NCBI GenBank assembly: GCA_017654935.2 | Contig: CM065710.1 | Location: forward strand, 27,019,600 to 27,083,599 | Direction of reading: 5' to 3' | Source of the DNA: Phymorhynchus buccinoides | Lineage: Eukaryota > Mollusca > Gastropoda > Neogastropoda > Raphitomidae | DNA length: 64,000 nucleotides | In this document: piece after piece, positions 55,101-64,000 of the stretch | How positions within the stretch are numbered: position 1 is the first letter of the stretch | Layout: each line of letters opens with the position of its first letter | Position numbers and translations under genes: made by a program | Notes under the pieces: generated by a model | What the model was told of the DNA's origin: nothing | Databases searched by the model: none | Seen by the model: only the letters and a program-made list of their open reading frames with translations

Positions 55101-55184
55101 TGCACACGTTGTTCTCACAAAGCGCCCCGCTGTTACAGCTCGTTTCTGCCCTGCTGTCGTCACACCGGGTCCCTACTTTCTGTC
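55101..55184 (-). CDS. Cysteine-module exon B (phase 1-1)
   Basis: The exon follows GTCTTTCCTTAG and ends at GTGAGT. The 84 bp are open in phase 1: QKVGTRC, DDSRAETSC, NSGALC, ENNVC, spacing C-x8-C-x2-G-x2-C-x4-C, the longest first loop of the set. The junction codon with exon A is A+GA, arginine. It is nearly identical to B' (40617-40700) and also copied, with indels, at 14498-14582. A GAA-tailed SINE-like end lies 20 bp past the donor. Disulfide-bonded extracellular module by pattern; no catalytic role is suggested. Confidence 0.7.
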
Positions 55185-55363
55185 CTAAGGAAAGACCACA
55201 CAGCACCGTTATAATAAACCTACTCCTCATGGGTGCTACTACACAACATGCAAAAACCTGAAAGGGCGGGGTCCAGGGGTAATGTCCCCCCTGCAGCTGA
55301 AGCAAACATTGATTTATGAAGGTATTTTAGTTTGCTTTTTCCACAATTTATACAATGCTTATT

Positions 55364-55767
55364 TTAACCCTTTCACCGCCAAAGTTAGCATTTTTTTACC
55401 ACAAGGTTTTGACACCCATGTCACTAATGAGCACGCAGACCTGGGTCGGTATTCACGTTGAGATAGCATGAGACTTAGCATGATGCTAACTTAGAAGCTC
55501 TTCCAAAAGTCCTATTAAATCCTATAGGACATTGGAAGAGCTTCTTAGTTAGCATCATGCTAAGTCTCATGCTATCTCAACGTGAATACCGACCCAGGGC
55601 CCGTTATATGATCATCTTATTGTCGTAATTTTGGGAGGTAAAGAGGTAATGTTATACGTGTCTTAGAGGAATTAACAATTATTATTGCAGATTTTTTTTG
55701 TTCTCTTCCCAGGTCAGTTTAATGGTATTTTGGGGGCTGAAAAATAGCTGGCGGTGAAAGGGTTTTA
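55364..55767. mobile_element. Composite MITE: palindrome P nested in piggyBac-type MITE
   Basis: TTAA then CCCTTTCACCGCCAAAG at the left and GCGGTGAAAGGGTTTTAA at the right. The palindrome at 55444-55592 is almost perfect: GGGTCGGTATTCACGTTGAG faces CTCAACGTGAATACCGACCC with ~75 bp arms. Confidence 0.85.
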
Positions 55768-55946
55768 AAGTGTTTGAAAAATACAGTAGACACACAAAGA
55801 TCTGTTTTGACAAATTTAAAAAGAAAGGAACTTCCTTTTCTGGTAACATTAAAAAACAAGAAATTCTTATATACCAGGAAAAGTTGCACCCATGTCCTCC
55901 TCAGAATGAGTGGAGTATCAAAACAAGGAAAACAAAAAACCTACTT

Positions 55947-56196
55947 TAACCCTTTCACCGCCAATGTCGCATTTTTGCACCACAATGATTTAACAACCAT
56001 GTCATAAAAGCTCTTGAAATCAGGGTCTGTTATTCAATGATATTGTGTTCCTAAATTTAGGCAGTAAGGACTCACCCATTTTTTCTAAATGTGTCACAGA
56101 GAAATCCAACAATATTGCAGACAAAATCTTTTCTGTACTCAAGTAGCTTTTAATGGAAATTTTTGGCTCAAAGATGGCTGGCGGTGAAAGGGTTAA
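55947..56196. mobile_element. piggyBac-type MITE, intact ends
   Basis: TTAA plus CCCTTTCACCGCCAATG and GGCGGTGAAAGGG plus TTAA, the cleanest ends of the family here; no nested palindrome. Confidence 0.85.
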
Positions 56197-56364
56197 AAAG
56201 CGTCTGTCGGTGGAACGTCCGTGGTGGACCTCACCTCGGAGGAGGACCTCACTCACTAGCTGGTGCAATGCGTGATCCTAGTATATGAATTGTTAACTTT
56301 GTGGGTGCAGTATGGTTGACGTATTAGTTATTGTGACTGTTTTTGTAAGCCCTTAAATAATATG

Positions 56365-56462
56365 TTGTGTTCTATTTTTTGTAATTCTGTGTTTGCACCC
56401 GAATGCAATTTCTCTGTATATAGAGGATAATAAAGATTACTTGACTTGACTTGACTTGACCT
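56365..56462 (+). repeat. Retroposon 3' end with (ACTTG)n tail
   Basis: GTAATTCTGTGTTTGCACCCG, GTATATAGAGGATAATAAAG and (ACTTG)4. 56470-57055 after it is the clean version of 15835-16390 and has no gene. Confidence 0.6.
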
Positions 56463-57057
56463 CGACTAAGAGAATAATGGTCATCAGTAAAGGGGCTTAG
56501 TAGGCAGCTGGTTGTGTCCCTGAACAGGCTCCAATGAACTCCACCGAAGTGACTCAGCAGCAGTGCCGATGTGTCTCCTCGGTTGATTGCCTCCTGTGTA
56601 CCGCCTAACATAGATTCGCGTCCGACTTGCACTGCTGGCTATTTGGGATTTCTGCGACTTGGAACAAACCGGGGTGTTGCTGCGAGTTGGGACTCGGAAT
56701 GAGCTTGGGAGCAACGCCACTGTATGGCCCATAAGATGGGACAGCAAAAAAACCACAACTACCTTAGAAATAACTTCTTAAAAAAGTTACTGACACAGTG
56801 CAGCGCAGATCTCCGTCTGTCTGAACATCATCTCAACTTCAGTTTGTTTGATAAAAACTGGTCTTCCATTATTAATTGTTCCTTTCGTTATTCTTCCATT
56901 ATCATTTTATTTGATCTCTTTGCTGGTCTTCCATGCGAAATTGACCCCTTTCGCTGGTCTTCCATGATAAATTGACCCCTTTCGCTGGACTTCAACTGCA
57001 TTGGAATTGTGGTTCTCATGGAATCTTAAAGGGTTATCCTTTTAGCTTTGATACCTG

Positions 57058-57255
57058 GAGAGAGGGAGGGAGAGGGAGGTGAGAGAGAGAAGAGAGAAGA
57101 GGAGAGTAGAGAGAGAGAGACAGAGAGATTGTGAGACAGAGAGAGAGAGAGTGAGAAAGAGACAAAGTAAACCAGGAACACTGAAATGTTTTTGAGGGAG
57201 CGAAGGAGAGAGAGAGAGAGAGACGGAGAGAGAGAGAGAGAGGAGAGAGAGAGAT
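57058..57255. repeat. GA tract
   Basis: (GA)n with short interruptions; 57256-57675 next is AT-rich duplicated DNA (matches 16613-16990) without a gene. Confidence 0.9.
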
Positions 57256-57679
57256 GCCGAAAGTTAAATTCTGTTTAGGCCTGCTACGCTCAGAATAAGG
57301 AGTATACAGAATACATTACCAATTGTTCACCAGAATGCATCAACATGAATATAGCAATCATTCATCACACAAAACAAAATAATGGGCTTTAAAATAAAGA
57401 AAAAAAATCATAGTACTTGTTTTTAACACACAGGTAAAGTTAGCATGTAGAAACATCATAATACGGTATTGTAGAAGTATATTAGCAACGCCACTCGCTG
57501 AATTAAGCTATGATACATGATCTCGAATTTTAAAAGCTTCACACAAATATAAAGCAAACTGTTTCAGGTGTTTCTTATTCCCAGTGGTCAACAACATTAA
57601 TCTGAAAAGACAGAGTTATCGATAATATTTAAATGGAATATACTTTCCTAGCTATAGAAAAACAAGTTCTGGACAACAG

Positions 57680-58222
57680 AGAGAGAGAGAGAGAGAGTGT
57701 TATAGAGAGATAAGAGGAGAGAGAGACAGTGAACAGACAGAGAAGAGAGGAAAAAGAGGAGAGAGAGAGAGAAAGAGAGAGAGAAGAGAGAGAGAGATAG
57801 AGAGACAAGACAGAGGGAGAGAGACGACAGAGAGAGAGAGAGAGAAAGAGAGAGAGACAGAGAGAGAGGAGAGTAGAGAGACAGACACTACAGAGCCGAG
57901 ACAAAGGTCAGAAGAGAGAGAGAGAAAGACAGAACCAGAGAGGAATAAGACAGAGAGAGAGAGGAAGAGGAGAGAGAGAGAGAGAGAGACAGAGAGGAGA
58001 GAGAGACAGAGATAGAGAAAGAGAGAGTTTGAGAGAGAGTTTGAGAGAGAGAGAGAAAGAAAGAGACAGACAGAGAGAGAGAGAGACCGTGAGAGAGGGA
58101 GAGAGATAGAGAGAAATACAGAGAGACAGGAGAGATAGAGGAGAGAGAATTACAGGACAGAGAGAGAGAACAGACAGGACATACAGACAGAAGCGACATA
58201 GCCAGAGACAGACAGAGAGATG
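57680..58222. repeat. GA/GACA tract, 540 bp
   Basis: Purine-rich repeat running to within 8 bp of the donor of exon A, the same arrangement as at exons A' and A''. Confidence 0.95.
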
Positions 58223-58230
58223 AGACTTAC

Positions 58231-58401
58231 TGCAGGTGGTAGAGTCTTTGCGTAAAGGCTTCCTGATTGTCCCCACAAGCACACATACCGTTTCGACATG
58301 TGCCAACCTCGCAATTCTCTTCGCTCTTTTTCTCCAACTCCTTCTCTTTCTCTCCTTCTCTTCGCTCTTGCAGGCACCCCCAACACGATTGCTCACGGGC
58401 T
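58231..58401 (-). CDS. Cysteine-module exon A (phase 1-1), frame disturbed
   Basis: The exon follows ATCTTTCGACACAG and ends at GTAAGT; at 171 bp it is phase 1-1 overall. From the start it reads PVSNRVGGACKSEE. A ~40 bp purine-rich stretch then encodes Lys/Arg/Glu residues that copies A' and A'' lack. The module reads ENCEVGTC, RNGMC, ACGDNQEAFT in a shifted frame. An extra A in CAAAGAC (CAAGAC in A'') returns to the frame ending DSTTC. So two shifts cancel. In the literal frame the central cysteines are lost. Either errors, or a copy that has drifted. The C-x4-C-A-C-G end is the usual close of EB-like modules. Confidence 0.55.
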
Positions 58402-59100
58402 CTGTGTCGAAAGATTAAGATTAAGATTATAGCCCCAAGCCCCGCGACTAAACTAAAGGGAAGAGAGAGAACTAAGGGCCATATCAGGCAGGGCCAAAAC
58501 AAGGGCTATCACCCCACCACCACGTTAAATCTTAACCACATATTAAAAAGGGATAAAAACATAAGGTAAAAACAAAATCACAGTTTTTTTTGTATAAATA
58601 CTTTTTATTAAAAATTCATTGATAAATCAAAAACTTAGCGAGTAAAAAACATGACACGTCTAGAATTAAAAAAACATCACAGTAGCTTACATCAAGTGAA
58701 ATATATTAATCTCTTTCAAGAAATTAAAGATCGTGTCAGGCGGAATGTCACGGAACAAAATGTTCATTGACTCGGCAGTGTTGTGTTTCCTTCTAATGTC
58801 GTATAGATCCCAGCAGTCCCAAAGGACATGACGAATGGAAATTGGAGAATCACATGCTACACAAGTAAGGCGGGCCTCCTCCTTTCAATAGAAATGAATG
58901 CGTGTAGTATGTGTGGTCCCATATGTAATAATCTACTACAAAAATCCCAGTCCTTGACCTTGCAAATGGTTTCAAATCCGGCTCTCAAAAAGACCCCCCC
59001 ACACCTGTTCCAAAGCTACAATAATCACACCTTTAGGGAGGGGAGGCCACATTACTTAAAAGTACTACCTGACTTCTGGACTGTGTATTCTCACACACAC
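58402..59100. other. Intronic AT-rich DNA without recognised gene
   Basis: Matches 17650-18237 with clean sequence; a stretch around 58800-59060 is open for some length but has no domain or splice support. Confidence 0.5.
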
Positions 59101-59104
59101 AAAC

Positions 59105-59288
59105 ACCGCTCCCCCCCCCCACCCTCCCCCCTCCCCCCCCCACCCCTCCCCCCAAACTCCTCCCCCCCCCCCCTCCCCCCCCTCCTCCCCCCCCCACCCC
59201 CCTATCCCCCCTCCCCCCCCACACCCCCCCCCCCCCCCCCCGCCCCCCCCCCCCTCCCCCCCCCCCCCACCCCCCCCCCCCCCCCCAT
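59105..59288. repeat. C-rich tract, 180 bp
   Basis: More than 85% C with T and A singles; the Pro-rich plus-strand and Gly-rich minus-strand frames are compositional. Only ~35 bp in the copy at 18.24 kb. Confidence 0.97.
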
Positions 59289-59342
59289 ATTAGTTTCACT
59301 GTGTGTTGACTGCAATGTCTACCTGAACGGTCACAGCCTTTT

Positions 59343-59381
59343 TGCGAGAGAGAGAGAAAGAGGAGAGAGAGAGAGAGAGAG

Positions 59382-59422
<41 letters not shown>

Positions 59423-59430
59423 TGTGTGTT
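59343..59430. repeat. GA tract followed by TG run
   Basis: (GA)n then (TG)4; 59431-59655 is TG-influenced spacer DNA. Confidence 0.9.
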
Positions 59431-59654
59431 TTGATGCTTTTATTCACTGATTGTATTTGTATTGTTTTATTGGGTGGGTGAGTGTTGGTGTGGTAACGGT
59501 GTGCGTGTTGATGCGCGCGCGGTGGTGTGCGTGTTCGTGTGTGGCGTGTGCGTATGCCGTCCGTGCGTGACTGGGTGGGTGGGATTGGGGGTGTATGTGT
59601 ATGCCTTTTGGCATATGCGGGAGCGATTATTTGTTTTTGTTGTTGATTTTCTTG

Positions 59655-59755
59655 CTTTTAATTTTTGTTGTTGTTAAGCGCATATAGCTCCACATTTTGT
59701 GGAGGAGTGCGCTATATAAATGATCACTATTATTATTATTATTATTATAAAACCT
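59655..59755 (+). repeat. SINE/LINE 3' tail with (ATT)n
   Basis: TTGTTAAGCGCATATAGCTCC, GGAGTGCGCTATATAAATG and (TTA)n; absent from the copy at 18.7 kb. Confidence 0.65.
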
Positions 59756-59799
59756 TTCTTCCTTTCCGCCGCTAGCATCCGAAAGGATGTCGAAGATGG

Positions 59800-62696
59800 G
59801 GAGAAGAGAAGAAGAAGAAGAAGATTATTAAGAAGAAGAAGAAGAATAATAAGAAGAAGAAGAAGTATTAGAAGAAGTAAGAATAATATGAAGAAGTAGA
59901 AGACGAATAAGAAGAATGAATATGAAGCAAGAAGAAGAAGAAGAAGAAGAATAAGGAAAAAGAAAAGAAACAGAAGAAGAAGAAGAAGAAGAAGAAAGAA
60001 GAAGAAGAAGAAAAAAAAGAAAGGAGAAAAGAAAGAAGGAGAAGAAAGAAGAAAAGAAGAAAAAAGGAGAAGAAAGGAGAAAGAAGAGAAGAAAAAGAAG
60101 AAGAAGGAGGAAGGAGAAGAAGAAGAATCAAGAAAAGAAGAAGTGGGGGTAGAAAAGGTGAAGAGACAGGAAGCATTGAAAGAAGAGGAAGAGGAGGAGG
60201 AGTAAGAAAGAAAGAAAGGAGACGAAAAAGGAAGAGTGAAGGAAGGTGAGAAGAAGAAGAAGAAGAAGAAAAGAAGAAGAAGAAGACAGAAGAAGAATAA
60301 GAAGATTACAGAAGCGGAAGGACAATATCCATTATGGCCATATGGCCTGCGAAGAACGTAGAAAGGAGAAAGAAGAAGAGGAGAAAAGAAGAAGAAGAAG
60401 AAGAAAGAAGAACAGTAAGAAGGAGAAGAAGAGAGAAGAGAAGAAGACAAGAAAAAGAAAGAAAGAAGAGAAGAAATAGTAGAAGGAGAAGAAGAGAAGA
60501 AGTGAAGAAGAAGAAGGAGAAGAAGAAGAAGAAGCACGAAGAAGAAGACGAAGAAAAGAAGAAGAAGAAGAAGAAGGAGAAAAAAAAAGAAGAAGAAGAA
60601 GAAGAAAGAAGAAGAAGAAGAAGGAGAAGGGAAGAAGAAGAAAGTGAAGAAGAAGAAGAAGAAGAGAAGAAGAGAGATGAGAGAGTAAGAAGGCAGAAGA
60701 GAAGAAAGAAGAAGAAGAAGAAGAAAAAAAACAGAAAGAAAGAAGAAGAAGAAGGAGAAGAAGAAGAAGAAGGTAAGAAGAAAGAAGAAGAAGGAGAAGA
60801 GAAGAAGAAGAAGAAGAAGAAGAAGAAGAAGGAGAAGAAGAAGGAGAAGAAGAAGAAAGAAAGCCGAAGAAGTAGAAGTAGAAGAAGAAGAAGAAGAAAG
60901 AAGAGAAGAAGAAGAAGAAGAAGAAGAAGGAGAAGAAGAAGAAGAAGAAGAAGAAAAGAAAAGAGGAAGAAGAAGAAGAAGGAGCTAGGAGGAGAAGAGG
61001 AGAAGAAGAAGACGATGAATAAGCCTAGGAAGGAGAAGAAGAAAGAAAGGAGAGAAAAAGAAGGAGAAGAGAGAAGAAGAAGAAGAAGAAAAGAGAAAAG
61101 AAGAAGAAGAAGAGAAGGAGAAGGAGAAGAAAAGGAGAAGAAGAAGAAGAAGAAGAAAGAAGAAGGGAGAAGAAGAAGAAGAAGAAAAGAAGGAGAAGAA
61201 GGAGAAGAAGAAGAAGGAAGCAGAAGAAGAAGAAGAAGAAAGAAGAAGAAAGAAGAAGAAGAAGAAGAAGGAGTAAGGAGAAAGAAGAAGAAGAATAGGA
61301 CAGAGAAGAGAAGAAAGGAGAAGGAGAAGAAGAAGAAGGAGAAGAAGAAGAAGTAGAAGGAAAGAAGAAGAAGAAGAAAAGAAGAAGAAGAAGAAGAAAG
61401 AAGAAAGAAAGAGAAGAAGAAGAAGGAATGAGAAGGAAGAAGAAGAAAGAATAGAGAACCCCCAATTCGAATTGAAGAGGGAAGAGAAGAAGAAGGAGAA
61501 GGAGAAGGAAAGAAGAAGAAGAAGAAGAAGAAGATAAGAAGAAGAATAAGAAGAAGAATTCTAGAAGAAAGAAGAAGAAGAAGAAGGAAGAAGCAGAAGA
61601 GAAAAGAAGAAGAACAAGAAGAAGAAGAAGAAGAATAAGAAGAAGAAGAAGAAGAAAGAAGTAGAAGGAGAAGAAAAAGAAGAAGAAGAAGAATAAGATA
61701 AGAAGAAGAAAAGTAAAGAGTAAAAAAAAAGAAGAAGAAGAAGAAGAAGAGAGAAGTAGAAGAAGACGAAGAAGAAGAAGAAGAAGGAGAAGACGAAAAG
61801 AAGAAGTACTACGAGAAAAAGGAGAAGAAGAAGTCGAAGAAGGAGAAGAAGAAGAATAAGAAGAAGGAGAAGAAGATAGAAGAAGAACGGAAGAAAGACT
61901 AGAAGGATAAGAAGAAGAAGAAGAAGATGGAGAAGAAGGAGAAGAAGAAGAAGAGAAGAAGAAGCTACATCTAAGAAGAAGAAGAAGAATAAGACAGAGA
62001 AGAAGAAGAAGAAAGAATAAGAAAGAAGAAGATAAGATAAGAAGATAAGAAGAAGAAGAAGAAGTACAATAACATAAAAAAGAAGAAGAAGAAAGAAGAA
62101 AGAAGACAGAACCTCCTCCAGAAGAAGAGAAGAAGAGAAGAAGAAGAAGAAGAGAAGAGGAAGAAGTCAGAAGAGGAGGAGAAGAAGAAGAAGAAAAGAA
62201 GAAGGAGAGAATAAGAACTAAGAAGAAGAGAAGAAAGAAGAAGACTAAGAAGAAGAAGAAGATCGAAGAAAGTGACTCCGACTGAGAGAGCCTACTGAGA
62301 GAAGAGAAGAAGAAGAGAATCAGAAAGAAGAAGAAGAAGAAGAAAGAGAAGGAGAATCCTAGAAGACGACCTAGAAGAAGACGAAGAAGAACTCTAAGAA
62401 GAAGTATCCTACTCCTAAGAAGGAAGAAGAAGAAGTAAGAAGAATAAGAAATAATAAGTAAGAATTCTAAGAAGAAGAAGGAGAAGAAGAAGAATAATCT
62501 CCCTCAGAAGAAGGAATTATAATCTTCTCCTCAGAAGTCCTTTCCTGAAGAAGACATCAGAAGTAGAAGAGAGAAGAAGAAGAAGACATACTCCATCTAC
62601 AGAAGAGAAAAAGAATAAGAAGATACTAGAAGAATCCTTACTCCTCAGAAGAAATAAGAAGAAGGAGGAGAATAAGAAGAAGAAGACATGAGAAGA

Positions 62697-62732
<36 letters not shown>

Positions 62733-62740
62733 TGGGCAAA
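59800..62740. repeat. Kilobase (GAA)n tract, 2.9 kb
   Basis: Dominated by GAAGAA with AAAG, AGG and occasional TAAG variants; interruptions become frequent after 62100 (CCTACT, CTCC). A fragment of repeat R (CCATTATGGCCATATGGCCT) sits inside at 60328-60350. Confidence 0.97.
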
Positions 62741-62744
62741 GGTG

Positions 62745-63100
62745 TAGATCAACAATCCCCCCCACCCCCTACTTTTTCTCGATTCTTTCCGGATTTTTTT
62801 CAGTCTTGCCTTTTCTTACTGCAGATTAAAAACATAAGCCTCATTCGCTTACCATATTTAAAGTTAATTTTCATCCTTTTAAACTTATGTTATAAAGTCA
62901 ATACATCTTGATTATTAAAAAAACCCACTTCGGGATGTTCCTGGTATTGCAGTACCTCCAGGATCATCCCACTATCTTTATAGTTATTAATGTCCCACAT
63001 GTGCCTGTTCCAGGCCGGAGTACGTTAAACGAACTTTCATCCGTTTAAACAATTAAAAATATGCATTTGCTAATAGTAGAATATAAAGGCGCGACTGAAA
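62745..63100 (+). repeat. Dispersed repeat T, clean copy
   Basis: CTACTTTTTCTCGATTCTTTC to GTAGAATATAAAGGCGCGAC; its middle (TTCCTGGTATT, CCTCCAGGATC, GTGCCTGTTCCAGGCCGG) is also at 44945. Confidence 0.7.
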
Positions 63101-63104
63101 AAAA

Positions 63105-64000
63105 CCAACCACCGCAATGAACCAAGACGTTGATGGGGGGTGTTGATCTGAACAAAGCAATGAACCAAGACGTTGACGGGGGGTGTTGATCTGAACAAAG
63201 CAATGAACCAAGACGTTGACGGGGGGTGTTGATCTGAACAAAGCAATGAACCAAGACGTTGATGGGGGGTGTTGATCTGAACAAAGCAATGAACCAAGAC
63301 GTTGATGGGGGGTGTTGATCTGAACAAAGCAATGAACCAAGACGTTGATGGGGGGTGTTGATCTGAACAAAGCAATGAACCAAGACGTTGATGGGGGGTG
63401 TTGATCTGAACAAAGCAATGAACCAAGACGTTGATGGGGGGTGTTGATCTGAACAAAGCAATGAACCAAGACGTTGATTGGGGGGTGTTGATCTGAACAA
63501 AGCAATGAACCAAGACGTTGATGGGGGGTGTTGATCTGAACAAAGCAATGAACCAAGACGTTGATGGGGGGTGTTGATCTGAACAAAGCAATGAACCAAG
63601 ATCTGAACAAAGCAATGAACCAAGACGTTGATGGGGGGGTGTTGATCTGAACAAAGCAATGACCAAGGGATGGGGGGTGTGTTGATCTGAACAAAGCAAT
63701 GAACCAAGACGTTGATGGGGGGGGTGTTGATCTGAACAAAGCAATGAACCAAGACGTTGATGGGGGGTGTTGATCTGAACAAAGCAATGAACCAAGACGT
63801 TGAGGGGGGTGTTGATCTGAACAAAGCAATGAACCAAGACGTTGATGGGGGGTGTTGATCTGAACAAAGCAATGAACCAAGACGTTGAGGGGGGTTTGTT
63901 TGATCTGAACAAAGCAATGAACCAAGACGTTGATGGGGGGGTGTTGATCTGAACAAAGCAATGAACCAAGACGTTGATGGGGTGTGTTGATCTGAACAAA
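63105..64000. repeat. 43 bp minisatellite, about 20 units, runs off the window
   Basis: Core AATGAACCAAGACGTTGATG then a G run of 4-7 and TGTTGATCTGAACAAAGC. Units are near-identical except for G-run length and one deletion-fusion at 63598-63605. It continues past the window end. Confidence 0.97.

Noticed and set aside
63045..63999. 300-residue repetitive protein on the minus strand (INTPHQRLGSLLCSDQ-like and two other frames)
   Set aside because: All three frames are open because the 43 bp unit lacks stops; 43 is not a multiple of three, so the frame rotates, as expected of a minisatellite.

Overview
This window looks like intron- and repeat-dominated nuclear DNA of an invertebrate animal, most probably a marine gastropod mollusc. 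That placement is an inference from the protein families and the type of dispersed repeats; nothing in the window fixes the species. There are no bacterial-type operons. Two runs of exactly 500 N (13666-14165 and 46904-47403) are scaffold gaps, so order and orientation across them are an assembly statement. Almost all long open frames lie in low-complexity GA, GAA, TG or minisatellite DNA and are not genes.

Two sets of real coding exons can be supported. On the plus strand, two exons (1740-1976 and 5273-5494) join in frame and encode a galactose-binding, F5/8-type-C / fucolectin-like domain. The last ~60 coding bases of the second exon, its splice donor and part of the intron have been amplified ten times as a ~170 bp tandem array (5566-7250). 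On the minus strand, short symmetrical phase 1-1 exons of 75-84 bp each encode one four-cysteine mini-module with the signature C-x(5-8)-C-x2-G-x2-C-x4-C. A longer exon (A) encodes a related module ending in a C-A-C-G-D motif. In transcription order the exon types run A-B-C-D at 58.4-52.9 kb and again A'-B'-C'-D'-E' at 42.5-33.1 kb: a tandemly duplicated exon cassette. Several copies carry small indels, stops or lost splice sites. Each splice junction would create a Lys or Arg codon, giving a chain of modules in a probably secreted or membrane-anchored protein resembling EB / EGF-like arrays.

Layout: 0-1.7 kb, inverted-repeat elements and a telomere-like stretch; 1.7-7.3 kb, lectin-domain exons, a truncated LINE, hairpin elements and the exon-end array; 7.3-13.6 kb, TG tracts, a repeat dense in nuclear-receptor half-sites, ATT microsatellites and a U2-like fragment; 14.2-23.5 kb, an indel-rich second copy of 54.8-64 kb; 23.5-27.3 kb, degenerate GA/GAA DNA; 27.6-29.9 kb, a complex TG satellite; 30-46.9 kb, cassette A'-E' among MITEs and a 2.2 kb minisatellite of 33 bp units; 47.4-64 kb, TG DNA, cassette A-D, a 2.9 kb GAA tract and a 43 bp minisatellite.

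The copy at 14.2-23.5 kb differs from 54.8-64 kb mainly by scattered small indels, as expected of an unpolished haplotig or poorly corrected reads, although a real segmental duplication is not excluded. All exon calls are hand-read from splice-site, phase and cysteine patterns without transcript or database support.
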